Shown: positions 52,816 through 62,921, counted from the first letter of the stretch. The stretch is 64,000 nucleotides of DNA from Leptolyngbya subtilissima AS-A7 (GCF_039962255.1 NZ_JAMPKY010000002.1:248001-312000); one strand, 5' to 3'. Notes: generated by a model not told the origin, from the letters alone. A program made the numbers and translations.

Positions 52816-54150
52816 ATGGGCTACGAGTGGTTAGCGATCGCGATGTTCGTTGGCTTCTTTGTGATTTTGATGAGCGGCTACCCCGTGGCATTTTCCTTTG
52901 CGGGTACGGGCCTGGTGTTTGGCCTAGTGGGCTGGCTGCTCGGGGCCTTTGAGCCCGCCCGCCTCTTGCTGCTGCCCAACATCTGGTTTGGCACCATGGC
53001 CAATTTCACCCTGCTGGCGATTCCATTTTTTGTGTTCTTGGGCGCGGTGCTTGAAAAGTCAGGCCTGGCGGAGGAGCTGCTAGAGACCATCGGCCTGGTG
53101 CTTGGCCCCCTGCGCGGCGGCATGGCCCTGGCGGTGGTGCTGGTTGGCACCCTGCTAGCGGCAACGACTGGGGTGGTGGCCGCCACCGTCATTCTCATGG
53201 GCATGATTTCGCTACCGATTATGCTGCGCCACGGCTACGACAAAGAGTTGGCCGCCGGCACCATCATTGCCTCAGGCACCCTGGCACAGCTGATCCCGCC
53301 CAGCCTGGTGCTGGTGGTGCTGAGCGACCAGCTGGGGGTGTCGGTAGGCGATCTGTTCCTGGGAGCGCTGATTCCGGGGCTGATGCTGGCCGGAGCCTAT
53401 GCGATCTATGTGCTGATGGTGGCCTACTTTAAGCCTGGCACCGCGCCGCCGCTGCCCCTAGCCATGCGCCAGATCAGCCCCTGGGACCTGCTAAAGCGAG
53501 TAATGAAAGCGATCGTGCCGCCGGTACTGCTGATTTTTGTGGTGCTGGGCAGCATTTTCTTTGGCATCGCCACCCCCACCGAGGCGGGCGCGGTGGGAGC
53601 AGTCGGGGCCTGTGGGCTGGCCGCCCTCAACAGACGACTGACGCTCAAGCTGCTGCAAGAGGCCGCCCACGCCACAGCGATCGTGACGGGGGTAGTGCTG
53701 ATTATTCTGTTTTGCTCATCGTTTTTTGGCCTGGTGTTTGATGCCCTGGGGGGCAAGACCCTAATCACCAATCTGCTGGTGAATATGCCGGGGGGCTACG
53801 TGACCTTTTTGCTGGTGGCCAATCTGGTGATTTTCGCCATGGGGGTGTTTTTAGAATTTATTGAGATCTGCTTTATCGCCATGCCGCTGCTGGTCCCCGC
53901 CGCCCAAGCTCTAGGCATTGACATGGTGTGGTTTGGGGTGGTGATGGCGCTAAATTTGCAGACGGCGTTTATTTCGCCGCCGGTGGGGTTCTCGCTGTTT
54001 TATTTGCAGAGCGTGGCCCCCAAGACCATCAGCACCCGCGAAATTCACCGCAGCGCGTTGCCGTTTATGGCCATTCAGCTAGTAGTGCTGGTGGTGGTGA
54101 TGGTGTTTCCCCAGACGGTGAGCTGGCTGGTGGAGCGATCGCTCCAGTAG
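52816..54150 (+). CDS. TRAP transporter large permease (DctM-type)
   Basis: 444 residues from ATG 52816, with an AAGGA ribosome site. About twelve to fourteen helices. [20 protein letters not shown] at the start, [39 protein letters not shown] and [16 protein letters not shown] are the DctM motifs lining the transport path. It uses a sodium gradient with the small permease and the periplasmic binding protein. The binding-protein gene is on the opposite strand, 25 bases past the stop. Confidence 0.92.
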   Translation: MGYEWLAIAMFVGFFVILMSGYPVAFSFAGTGLVFGLVGWLLGAFEPARLLLLPNIWFGTMANFTLLAIPFFVFLGAVLEKSGLAEELLETIGLVLGPLRGGMALAVVLVGTLLAATTGVVAATVILMGMISLPIMLRHGYDKELAAGTIIASGTLAQLIPPSLVLVVLSDQLGVSVGDLFLGALIPGLMLAGAYAIYVLMVAYFKPGTAPPLPLAMRQISPWDLLKRVMKAIVPPVLLIFVVLGSIFFGIATPTEAGAVGAVGACGLAALNRRLTLKLLQEAAHATAIVTGVVLIILFCSSFFGLVFDALGGKTLITNLLVNMPGGYVTFLLVANLVIFAMGVFLEFIEICFIAMPLLVPAAQALGIDMVWFGVVMALNLQTAFISPPVGFSLFYLQSVAPKTISTREIHRSALPFMAIQLVVLVVVMVFPQTVSWLVERSLQ

Positions 54151-54175
54151 CCTTACCTTAGCGTCAGCCCTTGTG

Positions 54176-55318
54176 CTAGGCGGGCGGCTCGCCCCCAGCC
54201 TTGAGATTGCTGTAGACGAAGCGCTCAAAGGCTCCCTGATTGAGCTGACTCCAGGCATAGATGCGATCGCGAAACCCGCGCCAGTCGTTATAGATGGCTT
54301 TAAAGTCGGCGTCGTTGGCGGCAAACTCATCGTAGAGGTCAAAGGTGGCCTCCTGGGCGGCGGTCATAATCTCGGCGCTGTATTCACGCAGCTGCACGCC
54401 GTCGTCAACTAGGCGTTGCAGGGCTTCATTGTTGCGGGTTTCGTAGCGCGACAGCATTTCCATGTTGGCCTCAAAGGCCGCCGCACGCACGATCTGCTGG
54501 TAGACCTCGGGCAGTTGATTCCACTGGTCGAGGTTGATCTGCACTTCGAGAGTGCTGCCCGGCTCCCACCAGCCAGGGTAGTAGTAGTACTGAGCCACCT
54601 TATTCAGCCCCAGCTTTTCGTCGTCGTAGGGGCCTACCCACTCGGCGGCGTCGATCGCCCCGGTTTGCAGCGCCTGAAAGATCTCGCCTCCAGGCAGCGT
54701 CTGCACCGTCACCCCCAGCTTGCTCATCACCTGGCCCCCCAGACCGGGGATGCGCATCTTGAGCCCAGCCAGGTCGCTGACACTGGCGATCTCGCGGCGA
54801 AACCATCCTCCCATCTGCGCCCCGGTATTGCCAGCCGGAAACTGAATCACGTTGAACTGGCGGGCATAAAACTCCTGAAGCTTGTCTAGCCCGCCGCCCT
54901 CGTAGAGCCAGGCGTTTTGCTGCTGGGGCGTCAGGCCAAAGGGCAGACTGGCCCCAAAGCCCATCACCGGGCTGCGACCCACGTAATAGTACGACGCCGT
55001 GTGACCACAGGGCACTGCCCCCTGGGAGACCACGTTGAGCACTTCTAGGGGGGGAGCAATTTCGCCAGCGGAGCGGGGTGAAATGGTAAACCGACCGCCG
55101 CTCATGGTGCTGACGCGATCGGCAAAGGTCTGAGCCCCACCCAAAATTGTGTCGAGGGCGGCAGGCCAGCTAGTGGCCATTTGCCAATCGATCCGGGGCA
55201 AATCCTCAGCGGTGCCCTCTGCTACTGGGGAAGAGGCCCCGGTGCAGGCGGCCACACTCGCGGTCGTAGCTGCAGCCACACCCCAGGTTGTCGTTTTAAC
55301 CAACTGCCGACGCTTCAT
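54176..55318 (-). CDS. TRAP transporter substrate-binding lipoprotein (DctP-type)
   Basis: 380 residues. An export signal with a lipobox (ASVAACTG, C25) shows a lipoprotein. The body has [20 protein letters not shown], the [14 protein letters not shown] start of the second lobe, and VWGP-like [15 protein letters not shown], a motif of the DctP family that contacts the carboxylate through arginine (M-R-I-P near 180). The length and W-E-P-G-S block resemble the cyanobacterial/TakP-like keto-acid and glutamate binding proteins. It converges with the permease genes, unlike most TRAP operons where all three face the same way. A 22-base direct repeat lies upstream of its start. Confidence 0.9.
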   Translation of the reverse strand: MKRRQLVKTTTWGVAAATTASVAACTGASSPVAEGTAEDLPRIDWQMATSWPAALDTILGGAQTFADRVSTMSGGRFTISPRSAGEIAPPLEVLNVVSQGAVPCGHTASYYYVGRSPVMGFGASLPFGLTPQQQNAWLYEGGGLDKLQEFYARQFNVIQFPAGNTGAQMGGWFRREIASVSDLAGLKMRIPGLGGQVMSKLGVTVQTLPGGEIFQALQTGAIDAAEWVGPYDDEKLGLNKVAQYYYYPGWWEPGSTLEVQINLDQWNQLPEVYQQIVRAAAFEANMEMLSRYETRNNEALQRLVDDGVQLREYSAEIMTAAQEATFDLYDEFAANDADFKAIYNDWRGFRDRIYAWSQLNQGAFERFVYSNLKAGGEPPA

Positions 55319-55391
55319 GGCACCTCAACGTAGGGAAACCCCAGGACAAAACAAAGCAGCAGCCATCAATCGGCGACTGCCGTATATTCAA

Positions 55392-55435
55392 ACTGAGGTC
55401 GATTGTCCTATAGACTGAGGTCGATTGTCCTATAG
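55392..55435 (-). promoter_or_regulatory. Tandem 22-base direct repeat upstream of the TRAP binding-protein gene
   Basis: Two exact copies, 55392-55413 and 55414-55435, of a 22-base unit (ACTGAGGTCGATTGTCCTATA and G). They begin 74 bases upstream of the ATG at 55318. Two full helical turns between copies would place a regulator on the same DNA face, so an activator or response-regulator site is likely. Confidence 0.55.
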
Positions 55436-55543
55436 GTTGAGATCTGCTGGCGCTATCAGTAGGAAATCGTAAGAAAACGGACTCTAGTCCACTGTTCGTG
55501 GACTAGGCAGCCATTAATGCTGAATTAGTTAGGTTTGAACTCT

Positions 55544-55831
55544 CTACTCGCTTAAGATCTTGGGCACTTTGAAGAAGCCATCTTCGCAATCGGGAGCGCA
55601 GTCGAGAATAGCATCTCGTTCGGCAAAGGTCTGAAGACTGTCAGTGCGGGTAATGTTGCTGAGCTCAATAGCGCGAGTAGTGGGCTCTACGTCGTCGGTG
55701 TTGAGCTCCTTGAGCTGCTCTACGTAGTCGAGAATGCCGCTGAGCTGCCCGGTGAACTGCTCTTCTTCTTCGGTAGTGAGTTCTAGGCGGGCCAGAAGGG
55801 CAACTTTGCGAACTTGTTCAAAATCGATCAT
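55544..55831 (-). CDS. gatC: Glutamyl-tRNA(Gln)/aspartyl-tRNA(Asn) amidotransferase subunit C
   Basis: 95 residues, full length. IDFEQVRKVALLARLELTTE and LDYVEQLKELNTDDVEPTTR are the GatC signature; it ends with the conserved FFKVPKILS. GatC holds GatA and GatB together for transamidation of misacylated tRNA in organisms lacking GlnRS. It lies 99 bases downstream of ycf3 and on the same strand, with a short palindrome in between. Confidence 0.95.
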   Translation of the reverse strand: MIDFEQVRKVALLARLELTTEEEEQFTGQLSGILDYVEQLKELNTDDVEPTTRAIELSNITRTDSLQTFAERDAILDCAPDCEDGFFKVPKILSE

Positions 55832-55892
55832 GGAAACGTCATCCAGAAAAGGGAATTGAATCTCGTCAGCTGTAGGTTGGGAGAAATGCGGT

Positions 55893-55909
55893 GGTGGGCA
55901 ATGCCCACC
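55893..55909. repeat. GGTGGGCA palindromic repeat
   Basis: GGTGGGCA, one central base, TGCCCACC, between ycf3 and gatC. This is another of the short palindromes common in cyanobacterial intergenic DNA; it could shape or end the ycf3 transcript. Confidence 0.6.
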
Positions 55910-55930
55910 CTACGGGCTACAGAGCTTGCC

Positions 55931-56452
55931 TTAGAAGAAAATGTCATTCTTCATGCGGCCAGTGTTCTTCATCCAGTTTTGAGCTTCGATGTAGTTGTTG
56001 GGGGCGATCGTGATCGCCTCCAGCCAGTAACGGGCCGCTTCGTCAAAGAGGTTTTCGGCGGTGTCGGTGTCACCGCTGGCTTCAGCCTGCTCGCCTTTGT
56101 AGTGGTAAATCACCGCAATGTTGTTAAGGGCCTGACAGAGGCGAGGGTTCAGGTCGAGCGCCTCCTTATACTTCTCTAGGGCAATCTCATGCTCGCCGTT
56201 GCTGGCATGAATCAGGCCCATGTTGTAAAGGATGAAGCTCTTATCGTAGGGTTCTTCCTCTAGAGTCAGGGCTTCGCGGTAGTTTTCCATAGCCTCAGCG
56301 TATTCCCCATCGGCCTGGGCAGACATGCCGTCGCGGTAGTAGGCAAACGCCTCCTTCTGGCTCTTTTTAGTGGGCATCATCTTCAAAATCATGTCGGCCA
56401 TGACAGTGAAGGATTTATCAATGAAGTTGTCGTTGCGTTGGGTTCTTGGCAT
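55931..56452 (-). CDS. ycf3: Photosystem I assembly protein Ycf3 (TPR)
   Basis: 173 residues, standard. [20 protein letters not shown] is the nearly invariant start; the rest contains three TPR repeats with [40 protein letters not shown] and [20 protein letters not shown]. It is a thylakoid-associated chaperone that helps join PsaA/PsaB and other PSI subunits. gatC follows on the same strand. Confidence 0.97.
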   Translation of the reverse strand: MPRTQRNDNFIDKSFTVMADMILKMMPTKKSQKEAFAYYRDGMSAQADGEYAEAMENYREALTLEEEPYDKSFILYNMGLIHASNGEHEIALEKYKEALDLNPRLCQALNNIAVIYHYKGEQAEASGDTDTAENLFDEAARYWLEAITIAPNNYIEAQNWMKNTGRMKNDIFF

Positions 56453-56728
56453 GGGTAGCGACGCGCAAATGAGGGACTTAACGCTTACCTAAGCCCGGCG
56501 GCGGTGGTGTTGCCGCAGCAGCAGCTCAGGGGCTAGGCTAGACAAATATATAAATTACACTAGCAAACCCTGGCGGTTTAATGGCAGCGGCCTTGAGACC
56601 ACCTGCCGGTAGACGGCATTTTTGTGTAGAACTAGAGTTAGCCCAATTTAGCCATAGAAGGAAGTCCACTGGCTGTAGACCAGTTCTGGCCAAGGGCTCC
56701 GAGGGTTAAGCCACGTTATGCCGCTGGA

Positions 56729-57019
56729 ATGGATTTATCTTTTTTATTGGCGATCGCACTCATTGTTACGCTCATCTTCTGGCTCAATCGTCGCCAGAGC
56801 CGACGGCGGCCCGCTACCCATCGCTCGCCAGCCGCTACCGTCCCGAGTCGGTCGGTGCGGGGCCACACCCAGCGACAGCTCTTGCGCCTAGTAGGGGGCA
56901 ACCAAGCTGTAGCCGAGCGCTTGGTCGAGCAGGTGCAACTGCGCAATCCTAGCCAGAGTGAGCAGTGGTGTTGGGAAAAAGCGATCTATGACATCCACCG
57001 CGATCGCCACATTTCTTGA
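56729..57019 (+). CDS. Small single-pass membrane protein
   Basis: 96 residues, unrecognised family, often seen in cyanobacteria as hypothetical. One N-terminal helix (LSFLLAIALIVTLIFWL, about 3-20) is followed by an Arg-rich linker (RRQSRRRPATHRS) and a short helical domain, LLRLVGGNQAVAERLVEQVQ and WCWEKAIYDIHRDRH. It lies divergent from ycf3 and convergent with NAD kinase, with ends only 15 bases apart. The start ATG 56729 gives a typical membrane anchor. Confidence 0.65.
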   Translation: MDLSFLLAIALIVTLIFWLNRRQSRRRPATHRSPAATVPSRSVRGHTQRQLLRLVGGNQAVAERLVEQVQLRNPSQSEQWCWEKAIYDIHRDRHIS

Positions 57020-57034
57020 GCAGCAGATTTCACC

Positions 57035-57955
57035 CTAGTTTCTATGGTTATTCACGTAGTTGACGCGGGTGCCAGCCCAGTTGAGCTTGTTGCGCAGGGT
57101 GCCGTAGTAGGAATGGTCTTGGCGCAGAATGATGAACTGGGCCATGGCTTCAGCGCTGCGCACATCTACCCGCTGCCCCGGCCAAATGGCGGTGCCCAAT
57201 ATCCCGTCGGTCCACAGTTTGGTGGTGAGGTCGGGGTCAGCCAGGGGCCACACGCTAACCACTGAGCCCGGCGGCAGCACAATCGGGCGACTCGATAGAC
57301 TCAGCGGGCAAATCGGCGTCACCACGATCGCATCCATGCCGGGGTGAATAATCGGGCCACCCGCCGCCACGGTGTACCCAGTCGAGCCAGTGGGGGTGCT
57401 GATCAGCAGACCGTCGCCCTGGTATTGATCCACTACTTCGCCGTCGATCTCCATTTCGAGCATAGAGGTGATCATGCGATCGGGGGAAGCGGGCTTGATA
57501 GCCATTTCGTTGAGGGCCAGGTAGACCTCGCTGAGGGGGTCGAGGTTGGTGCGGTGGCCTTCGTAGATGCGGGCCTGTAGCATCATGCGCCGCTGAACGG
57601 CAAAGCGATCGCTCAGCAGCCGATCCCAAACCGCCTCAGTGTCATCCATCTCCTCAGAGCTTTCGGTCAAAAACCCCAGATGTCCGCCAATATTGACCGC
57701 CAGAATCGGGATATTCTCAGCGGCCAGATTGCGAGCCGCTGTCAGCGCCGTGCCGTCACCACCAAACACAACAGCCAGATTAATCGGCTGACTCACCGAG
57801 GCCAAAAACACCGGGTAGGGATTGTCCTTGGGCCCGCTGGGGCCGCGCAAGACCTTGCTGCCCAGAGCCTCTAGCTGGCGGGCGCACTTCTCCGCCCACT
57901 GTTGGCTCAGCCGATTGCCAGCCTTATGGACAATGATGACTTGCTCAAGTTGCAC
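57035..57955 (-). CDS. nadK: NAD(+) kinase
   Basis: 306 residues from GTG 57955 (encoding V-Q-L-E-Q-V-I-I, the usual start in cyanobacteria); the TTG at 57988 is an alternative. VVFGGDGTALTAAR (GGDGT 65-69) is the NAD kinase motif, and NEMAIK and STPTGSTGYTVAAGGPIIHP form the nucleotide site. It makes NADP+ from NAD+ and ATP. Cyanobacteria usually have two copies with different light roles; which one this is I cannot say. The upstream region has a hairpin (58045-58079) after ndhE. Confidence 0.95.
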   Translation of the reverse strand: MQLEQVIIVHKAGNRLSQQWAEKCARQLEALGSKVLRGPSGPKDNPYPVFLASVSQPINLAVVFGGDGTALTAARNLAAENIPILAVNIGGHLGFLTESSEEMDDTEAVWDRLLSDRFAVQRRMMLQARIYEGHRTNLDPLSEVYLALNEMAIKPASPDRMITSMLEMEIDGEVVDQYQGDGLLISTPTGSTGYTVAAGGPIIHPGMDAIVVTPICPLSLSSRPIVLPPGSVVSVWPLADPDLTTKLWTDGILGTAIWPGQRVDVRSAEAMAQFIILRQDHSYYGTLRNKLNWAGTRVNYVNNHRN

Positions 57956-58044
57956 AACAAAATGCGGTGGGTTGATAGTACAGAGCAAAAGAGCACACCG
58001 TCTCTAGCGTACCTAGACAGCGACACCCCAGTGCTTTAAAGACA

Positions 58045-58079
58045 ATTGTAGAGGGAGCAACGGCCACCCCCTCTACAAT
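58045..58079 (-). terminator. Hairpin between ndhE and NAD kinase genes
   Basis: Perfect 11-bp arms (58045-58055 and 58069-58079) with a 13-base loop, about 30 bases after the ndhE stop on the minus strand. The T content downstream is weak. It is probably the end of the ndh transcript or an RNA processing site. Confidence 0.55.
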
Positions 58080-58109
58080 CCAGACATTCTTGTGCCTCAG
58101 CAGGCAGGT

Positions 58110-58415
58110 CTACCACTTGAGCAGGTTGAACTGCTCCATATCAACGGTGTCACGGTTGCGGTAGATCGAGAGCACAATGGCCAAGCCCACTGCCGCCTCA
58201 GCGGCCGCGATACTAATCACAAACACCGCAAACACCTGACCGTTGATGCCCACCGGGTCGAGGTAATTCGAAAACGCCAGCAGGTTTAAGTTGACGGCAT
58301 TTAGCATCAGCTCAATGGACATCAGCACGCGAATAACGTTGCGGCTGTTAACCAAGCCATAGATGCCAATACAGAACAGGGCAGCGGCAGTAAGCAGAAA
58401 ATACTCAAGTTGCAT
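58110..58415 (-). CDS. ndhE: NDH-1 subunit NdhE (NuoK-like)
   Basis: 101 residues from ATG 58415 ([20 protein letters not shown]). Three helices with the key glutamates in [20 protein letters not shown] and [14 protein letters not shown], the proton-channel residues of NuoK/NdhE. Last gene of the ndhA-I-G-E operon; ndhG ends 89 bases upstream. NDH-1 drives cyclic electron flow, respiration and CO2 uptake. Confidence 0.96.
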   Translation of the reverse strand: MQLEYFLLTAAALFCIGIYGLVNSRNVIRVLMSIELMLNAVNLNLLAFSNYLDPVGINGQVFAVFVISIAAAEAAVGLAIVLSIYRNRDTVDMEQFNLLKW

Positions 58416-58504
58416 GGCTGAAGAAGAATCCGTTCCAATCCCTAACAACAGTTTTGAGCCTTGGGCAGCAGTTCCTCAGCCTGCCAAGGCAGCCGAACAG
58501 AGGT

Positions 58505-59116
58505 CTAGTCAGACTCTGGGCTTGCCACCGACGACACCAGTTCGCGCGGTCGCTCTGGCAGCTGCAATGCTTCAGAGGCAGTCTCTCCAGGAACCATGTC
58601 AGGAATCAACTCGCGGCGGGCCAGCACGATCGCCCCGATCAGCGCAATCAGCAGCAGCACCGAAGCCAGCTCAAAAGGCAGCAGATAGTCGGTAAAGAAG
58701 TGAATGCCAATGGCGACAGTGGCCATCTCACCCTTGGGCACTTCGGTGGAAATAGCCCAGGGCGTGTTTAGGGTTGAGGTTGTCAGCAGCGCAAACAGAC
58801 CAACGCAAACCCCGCCGGTGGCGAGCTTGCCCACCCAGGCCTGCTTCATGGGGGTGAACTGCTGTTCCTTATTCACCAGCATGATTCCGAACAGAATCAG
58901 CACGCTGACAGCACCCACATATACCAGCACCTGAGCTGCCGCCACGAACCCCGCGTTGAGCAAGATATAGAGGCCCGCCATGCTAGTAAATACGCCTCCC
59001 AGCAAAAACGCCGAGTAGACAATGTTATCCAACAGCACGACTCCCAGGGCACCCCCCAGCGTCATCGCAACCAGTATGCCAAAGGCAACGAGTTGTACTC
59101 CTTCCGCTAGCGTCAC
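58505..59116 (-). CDS. ndhG: NDH-1 subunit NdhG (NuoJ-like)
   Basis: 203 residues with five helices. NIVYSAFLLGGVFTSMAGLY and QVLVYVGAVSVLILFGIMLV are conserved NuoJ/NdhG helices; the TM3 tyrosine-valine-glycine is retained. The C-terminal tail (PERPRELVSSVASPESD) is soluble. Third gene of the ndhA-I-G-E operon, 82 bases after ndhI. Confidence 0.95.
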   Translation of the reverse strand: MTLAEGVQLVAFGILVAMTLGGALGVVLLDNIVYSAFLLGGVFTSMAGLYILLNAGFVAAAQVLVYVGAVSVLILFGIMLVNKEQQFTPMKQAWVGKLATGGVCVGLFALLTTSTLNTPWAISTEVPKGEMATVAIGIHFFTDYLLPFELASVLLLIALIGAIVLARRELIPDMVPGETASEALQLPERPRELVSSVASPESD

Positions 59117-59198
59117 AGTCTTGACTCCTGTAAAAATTAAGCGATCGCAGCCGTGGTCTTAGCTTAGGCGAATGTACCACGGAACCCCAACGGGTGCA

Positions 59199-59837
59199 TT
59201 ACTCCTTGGGCTTGGCTTCACTGGCTTTAGCTTCACCTTCAGCCGCTGTAGCCTCATTTTGAGCCGCCTCTAAAATCTCTTGGGGCATCTGACCGGCCCG
59301 ACGAGCGTTGAGCGGCAGATCGTGAGGATCCATCACGCCCTTGGGTAAGTAGGCTAGCTCCCGCAGGGGAGTGACCATCGAGTCTTGGGTGACCTTGTAG
59401 GGCAGACGACCCAGAGCCACGTTGTCGTAGTTCAGCTGGTGGCGCTCATAGACAGCCAGCTCATACTCTTCGGTCATCGACAGGCAGTTGGTGGGGCAAT
59501 ACTCCACACAGTTGCCGCAGAAAATACAGACTCCAAAGTCAATACTGTAGTGCTTCAGGTCTTTTTTCTTAGTCGCCTTGTCAAACTCCCAATCGACTAC
59601 GGGCAGGTTGATAGGGCACACCCGCACGCACACTTCGCAGGCAATGCACTTGTCAAACTCAAAGTGAATGCGGCCCCGAAACCGTTCTGAGGGGATCAGT
59701 TTCTCGTAGGGGTACTGCACTGTCACCGGACGGCGACTCATGTGATCAAAGGTTACAGAGAGGCCCTGACCGATATATTTGGCCGCCTGTAAGCTCTCTT
59801 TGGCATAATCGCCGACTTGTTTAAGAAAACCCAGCAT
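59199..59837 (-). CDS. ndhI: NDH-1 subunit NdhI (two [4Fe-4S] ferredoxin-like)
   Basis: 212 residues. Two full cluster motifs, [12 protein letters not shown] and [12 protein letters not shown], ligate the N6a/N6b clusters that pass electrons in the peripheral arm near ferredoxin. The N-terminus [20 protein letters not shown] is a membrane-contacting helix. The C-terminal tail ([20 protein letters not shown]) is low-complexity, as in other cyanobacteria. It is 102 bases after ndhA. Confidence 0.97.
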   Translation of the reverse strand: MLGFLKQVGDYAKESLQAAKYIGQGLSVTFDHMSRRPVTVQYPYEKLIPSERFRGRIHFEFDKCIACEVCVRVCPINLPVVDWEFDKATKKKDLKHYSIDFGVCIFCGNCVEYCPTNCLSMTEEYELAVYERHQLNYDNVALGRLPYKVTQDSMVTPLRELAYLPKGVMDPHDLPLNARRAGQMPQEILEAAQNEATAAEGEAKASEAKPKE

Positions 59838-59939
59838 GGGAAACCTTCGCAGTGATACAGATTGTCAATGGGGTTGAGCGTTCAGCAGGGGTTAGCCACC
59901 AGCAGCCACTTATCTACAGGGTAAAGCAAGCTCTCTGAG

Positions 59940-61058
59940 CTAGCCACCAAAGGCAACCGGAAACGCCAGCTTAAGGGCGGCGGTCAGCAGCAGGTTGACC
60001 AACGCCACCGGCAGCAGAAACTTCCAGCCAAAGTCAAGCAGTTGGTCAATGCGAACGCGGGGCACGGTCCACCGTAGCAGCACCGCAATGAACACTAGGG
60101 CATAGGCCTTGAACAAAGTCATGACGATGCCGAGCGAAGCGGTGATGACCTGAAGCCAGGGGGTAGTTTCACTGAGGCCCGACAGGCTCGCCAGCCAGCT
60201 CACCGAGACAGGAGATTCCCAGCCGCCCAAATACAGAATCGAGACAATCAGCGCCGACAGCACCAGGTTGACGTAGGAGCCTACGTAGAACAGGCCAAAC
60301 TTCATGCCGGTGTATTCGGTCTGGTAACCGGCCACCAGCTCTTCCTCCGCCTCAGGCAGGTCAAAGGGTAGACGCTCGCACTCCGCCAGGGCCGCAATCC
60401 AAAAAATCAGGAATCCGGCGGGCTGTCGCCAGATATTCCAACCCAAAATGCCGTAGCCCGACTGCTGATTGACAATGTCGATAGTGCTCAGGCTGTTCGA
60501 CATCAGCACCACGGCCAGCACCGCCAGCGCCATGGGAATTTCGTAGCTGATGGACTGTGCCGCTGCCCGCAAGCCCCCTAGCAGAGAGTACTTGTTGTTG
60601 GAGGAATAGCCCGACATCAGCAGGCCGATAGGGGCAATGCTGGAGAGGGCAATCCATAGAAAGATGCCAACGCCGATGTCAGTAATCACCAGATTTTGGC
60701 CGAAGGGCACAATCAGGTACGACAAAAACACCGGGATCACAACGATCGCAGGCCCCAGCGTAAACAGAATCGGGTCAGCCTTGGCGGGGGTGATGTCCTC
60801 TTTGAAGATCAGCTTGATGCCATCGGCAGCGGCCTGAAGGGTACCGAGGGGTCCAGCAAACTCAGGCCCAATCCGCTGCTGAGCGGCGGCAGAAATCTTG
60901 CGCTCTAGCCATACCGTCACAAAAATGCTGACCGTGGCTCCAACTAGAATCACCACCATAGGCAGGGGCAACCACAGAGCCTTTGCCGCTCCAGCTGGCA
61001 GTCCCAGGTCGACGAGGGCGGTGACGAAACTACCCTGTAGGTCAATTCCTTGATTCAT
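59940..61058 (-). CDS. ndhA: NDH-1 subunit NdhA (NuoH-like)
   Basis: 372 residues, eight helices. [20 protein letters not shown] and [20 protein letters not shown] line the quinone site; [20 protein letters not shown] is the signature loop of NuoH/NdhA. It is the first gene of the operon ndhA-ndhI-ndhG-ndhE, all on the minus strand. gltA lies upstream on the same strand with a terminator between. Confidence 0.97.
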   Translation of the reverse strand: MNQGIDLQGSFVTALVDLGLPAGAAKALWLPLPMVVILVGATVSIFVTVWLERKISAAAQQRIGPEFAGPLGTLQAAADGIKLIFKEDITPAKADPILFTLGPAIVVIPVFLSYLIVPFGQNLVITDIGVGIFLWIALSSIAPIGLLMSGYSSNNKYSLLGGLRAAAQSISYEIPMALAVLAVVLMSNSLSTIDIVNQQSGYGILGWNIWRQPAGFLIFWIAALAECERLPFDLPEAEEELVAGYQTEYTGMKFGLFYVGSYVNLVLSALIVSILYLGGWESPVSVSWLASLSGLSETTPWLQVITASLGIVMTLFKAYALVFIAVLLRWTVPRVRIDQLLDFGWKFLLPVALVNLLLTAALKLAFPVAFGG

Positions 61059-61332
61059 GGGCCAGTCCTTAGCAACGGTACAGTTAACTCTGGCAGAGAG
61101 AAAACACTTTAGATTCTACCGTTATCTTCCCCCATCCACCGACCCAGGCGGGTGGGATTCATAGGAAGTTTTGGCGGGAGGGTATTGAAGAATGGTGTAG
61201 GCAGTGGGAGGTCCAAGGTTTACGGTATAAGGCTCCGGGGAAGTTCTAAATAGTTCCGCACTCGAAATCTCTAAAGCTTTATGGCTCCTGCGACCCTATA
61301 CCCTGCACCTTAAACCTCTTCACGCCCTCAAA
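61059..61332 (-). other. Intergenic region with imperfect inverted repeat
   Basis: Upstream of ndhA and thus its promoter region. It contains an imperfect inverted repeat: AGGTTTACGGTATAAGG near 61216 opposite ACCCTATACCCTGCACCTTA near 61294, related to the ones at 31805 and 33341. No gene is visible. Confidence 0.45.
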
Positions 61333-61364
61333 CAAAAGCCCCCCAGCGCAAGCGCCAGAGGGGC
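61333..61364 (-). terminator. Terminator of gltA
   Basis: On the minus strand GCCCC (with further pairing GGCG/CGCT inside) forms a stem with GGGGC and is followed by TTTTGTTT. It lies about 85 bases after the gltA stop and separates gltA from ndhA. Confidence 0.7.
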
Positions 61365-61448
61365 AGGAGTTCCTGAAAATCGTCACTAGATCAATAATCT
61401 GCGCAGGGGAGAAGAGTGCCCAGGGGGGTCTGACCCATCAGTGGCTTA

Positions 61449-62630
61449 TCAGGAGGGTAGAGACACCGAAAAACCCTGCTTATCCCAGATGTGGGGGCGG
61501 TCAGCTAGGTCAACATAGGGCTGGTCGTGGGGGCCAGTGTAGATCTGGGTGGGGCGGAAGATGCGGTTTTCGCCCAGCTGCTCTTTCCAGTGGGCCAGCC
61601 AGCCGGCCACCCGAGCGATCGCAAAGATCGGCGTAAACAGATCGGTCGGAATGCCCAGCTTGCGGTAGACCAGCCCCGAGTAAAAGTCAACGTTAGGGTA
61701 AATGCCTTTAGCGCCGAGCTTTTCAGAGACGACCTGCTCCATCTCTAGGGCGATCGCGTAGTACTCGTCTTGGCCAAACTTGGCAAACAGCTGCTCAGCC
61801 AGCCCTTGCAAAATGGTGGCGCGGGGGTCTTTGACCTTGTAGACCCGGTGGCCAAAGCCCATAATCTTAGCCTTTTCGGCAATGCAGCGCTCCACATAGG
61901 GGCGCACGTTTTCAACCGAGCCGATCTCCTCCAGCATGTCGATCACCTCCTCGTTAGCGCCACCGTGGAGCGGCCCTGCTAGGGTGCCTACCGCCGAAGC
62001 CACCACCGCGTAGGGGTCGGTTAACGTCGAGGCCGTCACCATCGCCGAAAAGGTCGAGGCGTTGATGGTGTGCTCGGCGTGGAGGGTGAGGCAAACATCA
62101 AAGATATGCGCCGCCAGAGGGTCGGGCTCACGCTCGTTGAGCATGTAGAGAAAGTTGGCGGAGTAGTTGAGGTCATCCCTGGGCTGCACCGGGTCATTGC
62201 CCTTGCGCATCAGCTGAAACGCCGCCACCATGGTGGGAATTTTGGCCAGCAGCCGCACCACCGCCTGTTGAATGTAGACAGGGTTATCCAACGCCCGGCG
62301 AGAGTAGAACAGGCCCAGGGCCGCCGCACAAGCTTGCAGGGCATCCATCGGGTGGCCGCTCTCGGGGAAGCACTTCATCATGTCGCGGACGCGGTACTTA
62401 AGGCGGCGGTGGTAGCAAATTTCGTGCTCAAAAGCTTCTAGCTCCTGCTTGGAGGGCAACCCGCCCCAGATCAACAGGTAGGCCGTTTCAAGAAAGGTGC
62501 CCCGCTGGGCTAACTCTTCAATGGGAATGCCGCGATACTCCAGAATTCCCGCCTGGCCATCCACATAGCTAATGCTCGACTGGGTGGCCGGTACACCCTC
62601 TAAACCGGGCCTGTACTCACATACGGTCAT
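61449..62630 (-). CDS. gltA: Citrate synthase
   Basis: 393 residues from ATG 62630 (MTVCEYRPGLEGVPATQSSI); an ATG six codons earlier is possible. Catalytic histidines are in GPLHGGANEE and GFGHRVYKV, and the catalytic aspartate in YPNVDFYSGL. This is the short (type I/II-like) form used by cyanobacteria to form citrate for amino-acid synthesis in an incomplete or alternative TCA route. A terminator follows, so transcription into ndhA is limited. Confidence 0.95.
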   Translation of the reverse strand: MTVCEYRPGLEGVPATQSSISYVDGQAGILEYRGIPIEELAQRGTFLETAYLLIWGGLPSKQELEAFEHEICYHRRLKYRVRDMMKCFPESGHPMDALQACAAALGLFYSRRALDNPVYIQQAVVRLLAKIPTMVAAFQLMRKGNDPVQPRDDLNYSANFLYMLNEREPDPLAAHIFDVCLTLHAEHTINASTFSAMVTASTLTDPYAVVASAVGTLAGPLHGGANEEVIDMLEEIGSVENVRPYVERCIAEKAKIMGFGHRVYKVKDPRATILQGLAEQLFAKFGQDEYYAIALEMEQVVSEKLGAKGIYPNVDFYSGLVYRKLGIPTDLFTPIFAIARVAGWLAHWKEQLGENRIFRPTQIYTGPHDQPYVDLADRPHIWDKQGFSVSLPS

Positions 62631-62921
62631 AATAGTTGTCGCTCCCATTTGCTGACCTGTGATTCCAAGGGCGTTAGCCCCTTAGAATCAACGCTACCAA
62701 ATCATTTGATCAACCTTAGCGCTGCTGTCAACCGAGTGGGGAGAATGGCAGTGTAACAGCACGTCTTGTTAGACCCAATTCAGGCGAGGTCGAAGGCCAG
62801 CAGAGACTTTCACACGTGGGTAGGGAACGGCGATCGCCCCAGCAGATCAAAAGCCGATCGTGCCCGTGCCAATATCCATGGCCTACAGTGATTGAGTCCT
62901 CAATTTCCCACACCAATCCCT
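62631..62921 (+). other. Divergent intergenic region with short palindrome
   Basis: Separates gltA from the copper chaperone gene. It holds AAGGGC-GTTA-GCCCCTT (62667-62683), one more short cyanobacterial palindrome, and a HIP1-like site near 62830. Promoters of both genes lie here but cannot be placed precisely. Confidence 0.45.

Noticed and set aside
62631..62700. Possible tRNA-like pairing in GTGATTCCAAGGGCGTTAGC
   Set aside because: There is no acceptor stem, anticodon arm or T-loop consensus; it is a short palindromic repeat.
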